Of a stretch of DNA of 64,000 nucleotides, positions 54,252 to 62,439 are shown in pieces (the first letter of the stretch is position 1; each line of letters starts with the position of its first letter). This DNA comes from CAWCDJ01 sp963796485 (lineage in GTDB: Bacteria > Acidobacteriota > Terriglobia > Bryobacterales > Bryobacteraceae). The DNA is taken from the NCBI GenBank assembly GCA_963796485.1, contig CAWCLV010000001.1, positions 1,674,001-1,738,000 on the forward strand. The letters are read 5' to 3'. A program made the translations under genes and the position numbers. The notes beneath the pieces are model-generated. The model ran no database searches, was not told the origin of the DNA, and saw only the letters and a program-made list of their open reading frames with translations.

Positions 54252-55196
54252 ATGACGAGCAGGCGGAGTTTTCTCGCCGCGGCCGCCGGGGCCGCTGCCG
54301 CCGCGCAGGCGCCCGCGGTCCCGATCGTCGACTGCCACATTCACCTGTTCGACCAGAACCGCCCCCAGGGCGTGCCGTATAGCGGCGGCGGTCCTAACAA
54401 GGAACCCGCACTGCCCGCCCGCTACCGGCGCCTCGCCGCGCCGCTCGGCATCGTGGGTGCGATCGAGATCGAAGCCAGCCCGTGGATCGAGGACAACCTG
54501 TGGGTCCTCGAAACGGAAGCGCCGGCTCCGATGATGGTCGGCGCAGTCGGCAATCTCCAGCCGGAAAAGCCCGAATTCCGCGAGTTCCTCGACCGTTACC
54601 ACAAGAATCCGCTCTTCCTGGGCATCCGCTACGGCAACCTCTGGGGCTACGATCTCGGCAGACAGGTGGAGAATCCCGTTTTCATCGAAGGCCTCAAGCT
54701 GCTGCAACAGGCCGGCCTGGTGCTCGACACGGCCAATCCGCGGCCTGACCTGATGCAGTCTATTCTGCGGGTGACCGACCGCGTCCCGGGGCTCCGCGTG
54801 ATCCTCGACCACGTTCCCGGCATGATGCAACGGCTTGAGCCCGCCGCCAGAACCGAAGTAGAGACAACCCTACGCGAACTTGCCCGGCGTCCCCAAGTCT
54901 ACGTGAAGATCTCGCAGGCGCTGCAGTACGAGGGAGGGCGCCCGATCACCGGCGCCGCCGCTTACAAACCGCTGTTCGACTACTTCTTCGAGACCTTCGG
55001 CGAGGACCGCCTGCTTTTCGGTAGCGACTGGCCGAACGCGCTGGCCGTGGACAACCTGCCCTCGATTGTCAAAATCGTGAGGGCGTATTTCGAGACCCGG
55101 GGCCGCGCCGCCTCGGAGAAGTATTTCTGGAGAAATTCGATGGCCGCCTATCGCTGGATCCGCCGCGATGACGCGCAGCCGCACGCCGCGGGTTAG
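54252..55196 (+). CDS. Tat-exported amidohydrolase family 2 protein, lactonase-like
   Basis: 314 aa. Start MTSRRSFLAAAAGAAAAA is a twin-arginine-type signal. The metal motif IVDCHIHLFD and later RVILDHVPG and LLFGSDWPNAL fit COG3618, whose members include L-fucono-, L-rhamnono- and dicarboxylate lactonases. Following the carbohydrate-degrading genes and before a sugar-isomerase-like gene, a sugar lactonase role is plausible. It may equally act on another lactone. Confidence 0.82.
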   Translation: MTSRRSFLAAAAGAAAAAQAPAVPIVDCHIHLFDQNRPQGVPYSGGGPNKEPALPARYRRLAAPLGIVGAIEIEASPWIEDNLWVLETEAPAPMMVGAVGNLQPEKPEFREFLDRYHKNPLFLGIRYGNLWGYDLGRQVENPVFIEGLKLLQQAGLVLDTANPRPDLMQSILRVTDRVPGLRVILDHVPGMMQRLEPAARTEVETTLRELARRPQVYVKISQALQYEGGRPITGAAAYKPLFDYFFETFGEDRLLFGSDWPNALAVDNLPSIVKIVRAYFETRGRAASEKYFWRNSMAAYRWIRRDDAQPHAAG

Positions 55197-55206
55197 GCTT
55201 GAATCT

Positions 55207-56640
55207 ATGCCGGGCGAATCGTATCCGCTTCGGGCCGGGCTGTTCAGCATCGGGCTCGACACGTACTGGCCCCAGTTCGAGGGGTTGCACGAGAAACTCA
55301 CGCGCTACAACCGTCGCGTCGCGGAGAAGATCGCAGCCCGCGGCGTTTCGCTCTGCAACCTGGGCCTGATCGACACGCCGGAGAAGGCGGCCGCCGCCGG
55401 GCACCGGTTCCGGGAAGCGGACGTGGACCTCATCTTCCTGCACATCTCCACCTACGCCCTTTCCTCCACCGTGCTTCCCGTGGTGCGGCGCGCGAAGGTC
55501 CCGGTTATCATCCTGAATCTGTCGCCGGGAGCCGCGATCGACTACGCCGGGTTCAACCGCATGAACGACCGCGGCCGGATGACCGGCGAATGGTTGAGCT
55601 GGTGCCAGGCGTGCCCGGTTCCCGAGATCGCCAACGTCTTCCGCCGCTGCGGCGTTCCGTTCTTTCAAGTCACCGGAATGCTCGAAGACGACCCGCCCGC
55701 CTGGGACGAAATCGACGGCTGGATCGACGCCGCGCGCGTCGCCAACGTGATGGAGCACAACCGCCTCGGGCTGATGGGCCACTACTACGGCGGCATGCTC
55801 GACATCTACTCCGACCTGACACGCCAGTGCGCCGCGTTCGGCGGTCACATGGAAATGATCGAGGTGGACGAACTCGCAGAGCTGCGCCGCGAGGTCTCGT
55901 GCGAGCAGATCGATGCCCGCGTCCAGGAGTTTCAACTGGCGTTCGACGTCCAGCCCGACTGTCCGGCGGAGGAACTGGGCCGCGCCGCCCGAACCTCCGT
56001 AGCGCTCGACCGGCTGGTCGAGTTGCATGCGATCGGCTCGCTGGCCTACTACTATCAGGGCTCGGGCGTTCCGGAAAACGAAGACGCCATCAGCTCGATC
56101 ATCCTCGGCACCAGCCTGCTGACGGCGCGCGGAATACCCGTAGCCGGCGAGTACGAGGTCAAGAACGCGCAGGCCATGAAGATCATGGACGCGCTGGGCG
56201 CGGGCGGCTCGTTCACGGAATACTACGCGACCGATTACCGGGACGATGTCGTGCTTATGGGGCACGACGGCCCCGGCCACATCGCCATCGCGGAAGGCAA
56301 AACCAAAGTCCGTCCGCTGGGCGTCTACCACGGCAAGGTGGGCCGCGGGCTCTCTGTCGAGATGTCGGTGAAGCACGGGCCGGTGACGCTGCTTTCGGTG
56401 GTCGAGACCGCATCCGGCGGCATCAAACTGCTCACCGCGGAAGGCGAGTCGGTGGCGGGCCCGGTTCTCGAAATCGGTAATACGAACAGCCGCTATCGCT
56501 TCCCCGGCGGCGCGCGGAAATTTATCGAACGCTGGAATGCCGAGGCGCCGGCACACCATTGCGCCGTGGGCGTCGGCCACATCGCCGGCACGATCGAAAA
56601 GTTGGGTCAACTGCTGGGTCTCGAAACAGCCCGCATCTGA
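55207..56640 (+). CDS. L-fucose/L-arabinose isomerase family-like protein
   Basis: 477 aa from ATG 55207. It resembles the isomerase fold: an N-terminal domain with LRAGLFSIGLDTYWPQFEG, then VPVIILNLSPGAAIDYAG, and a C-terminal domain with EYEVKNAQAMKIMDALGAGG and GHDGPGHIAIAEGKTK. The metal-binding Glu and Asp of true isomerases are not assigned with certainty, so the substrate is open. It probably acts on a sugar released by the neighbouring enzymes. Confidence 0.75.
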   Translation: MPGESYPLRAGLFSIGLDTYWPQFEGLHEKLTRYNRRVAEKIAARGVSLCNLGLIDTPEKAAAAGHRFREADVDLIFLHISTYALSSTVLPVVRRAKVPVIILNLSPGAAIDYAGFNRMNDRGRMTGEWLSWCQACPVPEIANVFRRCGVPFFQVTGMLEDDPPAWDEIDGWIDAARVANVMEHNRLGLMGHYYGGMLDIYSDLTRQCAAFGGHMEMIEVDELAELRREVSCEQIDARVQEFQLAFDVQPDCPAEELGRAARTSVALDRLVELHAIGSLAYYYQGSGVPENEDAISSIILGTSLLTARGIPVAGEYEVKNAQAMKIMDALGAGGSFTEYYATDYRDDVVLMGHDGPGHIAIAEGKTKVRPLGVYHGKVGRGLSVEMSVKHGPVTLLSVVETASGGIKLLTAEGESVAGPVLEIGNTNSRYRFPGGARKFIERWNAEAPAHHCAVGVGHIAGTIEKLGQLLGLETARI

Positions 56641-56648
56641 GGTATCGC

Positions 56649-58115
56649 ATGTCGAGTCGAACGCTTACGACCGCGGCCGTCCTGCTCACGGCAGCCGCGG
56701 GATACGCCGCCGCGCAGACAGTCAGAATCTCCTGGGACCGCGTGCAACGGGTCTCGAACACCACCGCAACGCTTCAGGTCGTGGTCAATCCGCCCCTCCG
56801 CCGCGGGTCGGCCATTCACGACCGCGTGTTTGCGGAACTGCAAAAGCTCGGCGCCGAGTACGTGCGCTACGTGCCCTGGCTTCCCTACCCCCGGCTTGGT
56901 GTTGCCGAACTCGAACCTCCGGGCGCCGAGACGACCTCATGGGACTTCTCGCTCATCGATCCGATGACGATCGACTTCCTGGAAGCCACCAAGGGCCACC
57001 CCGTCATCCTCAACTTCAGCACCATCCCGGCATGGATGTTCCGCACGGCCAAGCCGGTCGAGTATCCGAACGACGCCGACGAGGCCGTGTGGAACTACAC
57101 CCAGGGAACCGAACTCCGCGACCCGACGGGCAAGGAGTTGGGCGAATACTATGCCCGCCTGGTGAGCTGGTATATGAACGGCGGCTTCACCGACGAACTC
57201 GGCAAGCGGCACGAATCCGGGCATCGTTTCCCAATCGCCTACTGGGAAGTGCTCAACGAACCGGACATCGAACATCAGACCACGCCCGAGCAATACACCG
57301 CCCGCTATGACGCCATCGTCTCGGCGATCCACAAGGTCGCGCCGGCCATGAAGTTCGTGGGCGTGTCGGTGGCGTTTCCGTCAGGCGACGCACACATGTT
57401 CGAGTATTTCCTCAACCCGCGGCATCACCAGCCCGGCGTTCCGCTGGACATGATCTCGTACCACTTCTATGCGACGCCGACTCCGGACCAGTCTCCCGAG
57501 GTCCAGCAGTTCACCTATTTCGATCAGGCCGACCGGTTCCTCGCGACGGCCCGCTACATCGAGGAGATCCGCAAGCGCTACTCGCCTTCGACGCGAACCA
57601 CCGTCAACGAGATCGGCTCGATTCTGCCCGGGGATCCCAAGGGTGGCGAGCCCATACCCGATTCCTACTGGAACCTCTCCGGCGCCTGCTATGCCTACGT
57701 GTTCGGCCACCTGGCGGAATTGGGGATCGACATCGCTGGCGAGTCGCAACTGGTCGGGTACCCCACCCAGTTCCCCAGCGTCTCCATGGTGGACTGGAAC
57801 ACCGGCGCGCCGAACGCGCGTTTTCGCGTGCTGCAGCTCCTGAAGGACAACTTCGGCCCGGGAGACCGCATCGTCGAAGGGCGGAGCACGTCGCCTTACG
57901 TCTACGCGCTGCCCTACATCTCGATCGCCGGCGAGCACAAGGTGCTGCTGGTCAACAAGCGCGACCGCGACATCGAAATCGAGATGCCGCAGTTAGTGAA
58001 GCAGGCGCGCGTGGTGAACCGCGAAACCGAGGCCGGCGAGCCGAAAACCGAAGCGCCCGGCGCGAAGACGATCCGGCTGCGAGGCTTGGAGGTGGCGGTG
58101 CTGACGCTGGAGTAG
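56649..58115 (+). CDS. Secreted GH39-like glycoside hydrolase
   Basis: 488 aa from ATG 56649 (signal peptide LTTAAVLLTAAAGYAAAQ). A clan A (beta/alpha)8 barrel: acid/base Glu in AYWEVLNEPDIEHQTTPEQY and a likely nucleophile Glu in TTVNEIGSILPG. The C-terminal beta-sandwich carries YVYALPYISIAGEHKVLLVN. GH39 enzymes are beta-xylosidases or iduronidases. It ends the carbohydrate block. Confidence 0.78.
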   Translation: MSSRTLTTAAVLLTAAAGYAAAQTVRISWDRVQRVSNTTATLQVVVNPPLRRGSAIHDRVFAELQKLGAEYVRYVPWLPYPRLGVAELEPPGAETTSWDFSLIDPMTIDFLEATKGHPVILNFSTIPAWMFRTAKPVEYPNDADEAVWNYTQGTELRDPTGKELGEYYARLVSWYMNGGFTDELGKRHESGHRFPIAYWEVLNEPDIEHQTTPEQYTARYDAIVSAIHKVAPAMKFVGVSVAFPSGDAHMFEYFLNPRHHQPGVPLDMISYHFYATPTPDQSPEVQQFTYFDQADRFLATARYIEEIRKRYSPSTRTTVNEIGSILPGDPKGGEPIPDSYWNLSGACYAYVFGHLAELGIDIAGESQLVGYPTQFPSVSMVDWNTGAPNARFRVLQLLKDNFGPGDRIVEGRSTSPYVYALPYISIAGEHKVLLVNKRDRDIEIEMPQLVKQARVVNRETEAGEPKTEAPGAKTIRLRGLEVAVLTLE

Positions 58116-58169
58116 AATCCAGCTGCGCGGCCCGGCCTCTTGACACAGGGAAAATAAGACCCCATACTC

Positions 58170-58188
58170 CTCCTAGGACGTCTAGGAG
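58170..58188. promoter_or_regulatory. Palindrome before padR, probable PadR operator
   Basis: CTCCTAG-GACGT-CTAGGAG: a perfect 7-base inverted repeat ending five bases before the padR ATG and containing its ribosome site (TAGGAGAG). Binding here would block translation and transcription of padR and the permease. Inferred autoregulation. Confidence 0.6.
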
Positions 58189-58193
58189 AGAGC

Positions 58194-58538
58194 ATGGCCG
58201 AAGAACCTCTTGATCTGCTCCAGGGCACGCTCGACATGTTGATCCTGAAGGCGGTTTCGCTCGGGCCGCTTCACGGATACGGCATTCTGCTGCGCATTCA
58301 GCAGATCTCGAAAGACCGCCTGGAAATACAGCAGGGCTCGCTCTATCCCGCGCTGTACCGTTTGCAGCATCAGGGCTGGATCACGAGCGATTGGGGCGAA
58401 TCGGAGAACAACCGGAAGGCCAAATACTACCGCCTCACGGCGCCGGGAAGACGCCGGCTGAAGACCGAAGCCGAAAAGTGGAACCGGATGGCCGAGGTCA
58501 TTGCGGGCATCATGCGGACTGAACCGGAGGAAATATGA
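58194..58538 (+). CDS. PadR family transcriptional regulator, acidobacterial type
   Basis: 114 aa. Typical PadR winged helix: LLQGTLDMLILKAVSLGPLH, GYGILLRIQQIS, QGSLYPALYRLQHQGWI and KYYRLTAPGRRRLKTE. It belongs to the acidobacterial subfamily (TIGR03433 type) found directly upstream of ADOP permeases; its stop overlaps the start of the permease by four bases. Probably a repressor. Confidence 0.93.
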   Translation: MAEEPLDLLQGTLDMLILKAVSLGPLHGYGILLRIQQISKDRLEIQQGSLYPALYRLQHQGWITSDWGESENNRKAKYYRLTAPGRRRLKTEAEKWNRMAEVIAGIMRTEPEEI

Positions 58539-61192
58539 GGATTTGGAACCGGATCCGTTCCTGGTGCGCCGCGCTATGGCGGCGTCCCCGGATGGAAAGC
58601 GAAATGGGCGCGGAACTTCGTTTTCATATGGCGGCCTACGCGGATGATCTGGCAGGCCGGGGAGTCCCACGCGACGAAGCGATGCGGCGGGCACAGGCGG
58701 AATTCGGCTCCGTCGATCACGCCAAAGAAGAATGCCGGGACGCGAACGGAGTGAATCTGGTCGAAGGCTTCATCCAGGACCTGCGGTATGGGCTGCGCGT
58801 CTTGCGAAAGAACCCCGGGGTCGCCGCTACGGCCCTGTTGTCGCTGGGACTGGGGATCGGCGCGAACTCAACGATCTTCAGTGTCGTCGATAGCGAACTG
58901 CTGAGGCCATGGCCCGTGAAAGATCCGGAGCGCCTCGTTGCGATCCGAACGAGCTGGCCGAAGGAACCCGATTCGGATATGTCCTCCTACCCCGACTTCC
59001 GCGATGTGGCCGCCGAAATCCGCGCGTTTTCGGGCGTGTTGGCATATGGAAACCGGGGCGGCTTCATCAGCCGTGAAGGCCAGGGAAAGCAGGTGAGCGT
59101 CGAAGTCGTGTCGCCGAACTACTTCGTGGTGCTAGGGGTGTCCGCACAACGGGGCCGAATATTTTCAGGGCGCCCGGAGGAAACCGCCGCCGAGGAGCGT
59201 TCAGTTGTGCTGAGCCACCGCCTGTGGCAGGAGTACTTCGGCGGCGACCCGGCCCTGCCGGGTAAGATGACGCTGCTCGATGGGAAGCAATTCACCGTAA
59301 TAGGTGTAGCTCCGCGCGGTTTTGGCGGCCTTCGGCGTGGCTGGTCGCCCGACGTCTGGGTCACGACGGGCGGCTGGGCCACTATGGTCCCGGGAGAAGA
59401 GGATAGCTACATCGCACGCGACAGCCGCTGGTTCCAAGTGGTCGGGCGGCTTACTCCTGGCGCATCAATCGCGGACGCTCGCGCACAACTTCAGCTACTT
59501 GCCAAGCGTCTGGCCCTTGCGTCCTCCGCGACGAATCGAGGTGGCAATTTCGCTGCGTCGCCTGCAAGCGCAGCGGGCGATAACGAGTTGCAGTTCGGTA
59601 TCTATCTGATGGCCATGGTGGGTTTGGTGCTGCTGATCTCATGCGCAAACGTGGCGAACCTGCTGCTGGCGCAGATGGAAAAGCGGCAGCGGGAGATCGC
59701 GATGCGCCGGGCGTTGGGAGCGGCCCCGAACCGGCTGGTCCGGCAACTGCTTACGGAAGGGCTTGTGCTGTCGCTGGGAGGCGGACTGCTCGGAGTCTCT
59801 CTGGCATGGCTTCTGATGAAGTCCCTGCCCGCTCTGACACCGGATCTGGCAGCGGCCGGTCTGCGTCTCGATCTGCGCGTGCTGCTGTTCACGGCCGCCA
59901 TGTCTCTCTTGATGGCCGTCATCTTTGGGCAAGCGCCCGCGTTTTATGCCGCGCGGCGCGACATGACGGGAATACTCAAGGGAGCAGAGGCGCGGACCCG
60001 GGGGAGCGCGCGGCATCTGCCATTGCGAAACCTCCTTGTAGTAGGAGAGGTCGCGTTATCCGTAGTATTGCTCTCCGGCTCGGTTCTGCTGCTGAGAAGC
60101 CTCATCTATAGCCAGCGGATCAACCCCGGATTCGACGTGAATAGAAACCTCCTGATGATGGAGGTGGCCCCTCCGCCTCTTTACGGTTATACCGAAGAGC
60201 AGGCGGCGGCGATCTATCCCCAGTTGGCGGCGCGTGCGGCCGCGGTTCCCGGCGTAGTGCGGGCCAGCTATTCGCGCCGTCCGCCATTGACTGGCGATGA
60301 AGGGGGCGAAACGAAAGCGGTGATCATACCGGGCGTGGAACCGCCCCGTGGAAGCGACCGTTTCAAAATACGCTTCAACACGGCGGGTCCGGGGTTCTTC
60401 AGCACGGTAGGCGCGCGCATGCTGAGCGGCCGGGAGTTCAACGAATTCGACGGACCGTCGCGACCGCCGGTTGTCATCATTAACGATGCGATGGCCCAGC
60501 GGTTCTGGCGCGGCGGCGATGCCGTGGGCAGATCCATCCGGGTGGGCAGGAAGGACTACCAGATCGTGGGCGTAGTCGAGACAGGGAAATACGTCGACAT
60601 CCATGAACCGCCCCAACCGTATCTGTTCCTGCCTTTCAATCAAGAATTCTCGTTCGAATGCTGGCTATCGGTGGAAACGGCAGGCGACCCCCGGGATTTG
60701 GCGCCATCGATCCTGAAAGCGACCACGGCGGTGGACCGGAATCTTCCGATCGTCGGCGCCGTAACGCTTGCCAGTTACATGCGGGAAGTACTCTCGCACG
60801 AGCGGATGATGGCGTTGCTGCTGCTGGGCCTCAGCTTTTTGGGGATGTCGTTGGCAGCCGCCGGCCTGTTCTCTACGGTCGCTTACGCCGTCAGCCGGCG
60901 CACGCACGAAATCGGCGTCAGGATGGCGCTGGGCGCCGGTCGGAATCAGGTGATGTGGCTGGTGCTGCTTCAGGGATTGGCGTTGAGCGCAAGCGGCGCT
61001 CTCATCGGTCTGGCTGGGGCTGTAGCCGCTTCCCGCCTGATCTCCCGATTCGTTTACGGCATCACCCCGCGCGATCCCCTGAGTTACACGATCAGCGTGC
61101 TGGCTGCGGTCGGTGTGGCACTCCTGGCATCGTACTTCCCGGCACGACGGGCCATAAGGGTTGACCCGATGGTGGCGCTGAGACACGAGTGA
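58535..61192 (+). CDS. ADOP family ABC transporter permease (MacB/FtsX type)
   Basis: 885 aa. The N-terminal 80 residues (MESEMGAELRFHMAAYADDL) are followed by a MacB-like periplasmic core (LSLGLGIGANSTIFSVVDSE) and two FtsX blocks with membrane helices (LLISCANVANLLLAQMEKRQ, RREIAMRRALGAAPNRLVRQ at the first; RTHEIGVRMALGAGRNQVM at the second). This duplicated-permease layout with no partner ATPase gene defines the acidobacterial duplicated orphan permease (ADOP). It presumably exports something using an ATPase encoded elsewhere. Confidence 0.94.
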   Translation: MRIWNRIRSWCAALWRRPRMESEMGAELRFHMAAYADDLAGRGVPRDEAMRRAQAEFGSVDHAKEECRDANGVNLVEGFIQDLRYGLRVLRKNPGVAATALLSLGLGIGANSTIFSVVDSELLRPWPVKDPERLVAIRTSWPKEPDSDMSSYPDFRDVAAEIRAFSGVLAYGNRGGFISREGQGKQVSVEVVSPNYFVVLGVSAQRGRIFSGRPEETAAEERSVVLSHRLWQEYFGGDPALPGKMTLLDGKQFTVIGVAPRGFGGLRRGWSPDVWVTTGGWATMVPGEEDSYIARDSRWFQVVGRLTPGASIADARAQLQLLAKRLALASSATNRGGNFAASPASAAGDNELQFGIYLMAMVGLVLLISCANVANLLLAQMEKRQREIAMRRALGAAPNRLVRQLLTEGLVLSLGGGLLGVSLAWLLMKSLPALTPDLAAAGLRLDLRVLLFTAAMSLLMAVIFGQAPAFYAARRDMTGILKGAEARTRGSARHLPLRNLLVVGEVALSVVLLSGSVLLLRSLIYSQRINPGFDVNRNLLMMEVAPPPLYGYTEEQAAAIYPQLAARAAAVPGVVRASYSRRPPLTGDEGGETKAVIIPGVEPPRGSDRFKIRFNTAGPGFFSTVGARMLSGREFNEFDGPSRPPVVIINDAMAQRFWRGGDAVGRSIRVGRKDYQIVGVVETGKYVDIHEPPQPYLFLPFNQEFSFECWLSVETAGDPRDLAPSILKATTAVDRNLPIVGAVTLASYMREVLSHERMMALLLLGLSFLGMSLAAAGLFSTVAYAVSRRTHEIGVRMALGAGRNQVMWLVLLQGLALSASGALIGLAGAVAASRLISRFVYGITPRDPLSYTISVLAAVGVALLASYFPARRAIRVDPMVALRHE

Positions 61193-61408
61193 CCGGCGGA
61201 TCGTCCCGCTTGTCATCGCCCGGTCGCAAACGCCGCAGACTACCCCGCGAGGCGGGCGGAAGCCCATGGTCCGATTGGCGCGTCCGGTCTCGCCGCATGC
61301 CACACCGGACAGTGCCGTGCGCGGGCTGTTCGTCTGCGCCGCCATGGGCTTCGCGGTCTGCGGGTTGTGCGTCGGCGCGGCTTTGCGGTGTCCGCCTGTG
61401 ATCAGCGC

Positions 61409-62179
61409 TTATTTCCCCTGGATCGCAAAATCCCAGATCTGGGCGTTGAGCTTGCCCTCGGTGTACTCCACCACGGCGTACTCACCGGGCGGCAGGGGCT
61501 CGCGCGCCCATATCTTGTACAGGTTGTCGTCCGTCAACTGCTTGTCGAAGGTAGGCACCATGGTCATGTCTTCCTGGGTCTCCTTGACCACGGGCAGGAA
61601 GGTGAGGTTCTCGACGATCCGGATGTCGCCTTTGGTCAGCAGTTTTGCAATACCGAAGCGCTCATGTTCCGATAGCTGGATAAAGAATTCCTGGTTCGGG
61701 TTCGTAAAGACGGCCGTGGCGTGCGGTCCGGGGATCTCCAGGGTTCCCTTTCCGCTAACGATCGGCATGGGCGCGATCGCCTTCAGGATCGCCCGGCCCT
61801 TGTTGGTCTTCACGCTGGCCTCGGCCGCCGTCATCACTTTGGCCTTGTCGCCATCCAGCCAGTAAACGCCCGGATCCTGCGGGATCCGCGTGACCTCTCT
61901 TTCGGCCTCCTGGCGCGCATTGTCTTCCTCGGTCAGGATCTTCGCGTCCTTCGCGATCTCCGCCTGGTGCGCCGCCGCATCGGCTTCCGTCTTCTTCAGA
62001 TCCACCATGGTCAGGGGGATCTCTTCCCAATCGCTGCGTTCGATACTGTAGAAACGCACGCGGTCGGATTCCACCTTGTATTCCCGGGCAAGCTGATAGC
62101 TGCCGTCCTTCAAGTAGAGCTTGACGTTGGCGGCCCAGACTGCCGCGGCAAATGCCAGGAAAACCAGCAGGCTCCGCAT
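61409..62179 (-). CDS. Secreted hypothetical protein
   Basis: 256 aa. Signal peptide (LLVFLAFAAAVWAANVKLYL), then KDGSYQLAREYKVESDRVRF and charged helices, then a beta-rich domain (LPVVKETQEDMTMVPTFDKQ, PPGEYAVVEYTEGKLNAQIW). Such proteins are common in acidobacterial genomes with unknown role. Neighbouring gaps of 216 and about 260 bases show no gene or structure. Confidence 0.72.
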   Translation of the reverse strand: MRSLLVFLAFAAAVWAANVKLYLKDGSYQLAREYKVESDRVRFYSIERSDWEEIPLTMVDLKKTEADAAAHQAEIAKDAKILTEEDNARQEAEREVTRIPQDPGVYWLDGDKAKVMTAAEASVKTNKGRAILKAIAPMPIVSGKGTLEIPGPHATAVFTNPNQEFFIQLSEHERFGIAKLLTKGDIRIVENLTFLPVVKETQEDMTMVPTFDKQLTDDNLYKIWAREPLPPGEYAVVEYTEGKLNAQIWDFAIQGK

Positions 62180-62439
62180 ATATCTAGTGACTACTGTAGC
62201 GCCCCGGCGGTTTCGAGGCGAAATTCCGTCAAAGGGTTAAGTTTCTCTCGCCACCGGCGTCTAAAAGGGAGAGATGGCATGTCCGGCGGCGGCGGGTGCG
62301 TCCCAAAAACGGACAGTTTGCGACAATTCCCGAACTGCCGGCTGGCATTTAACGTATACCGAAAAGAAGCATTTACAGGCGGACCGGCGGCGGCCCGTGA
62401 TTTGCGTTCATAATGGAGCTTTCGAGGTCTATAAACAAT

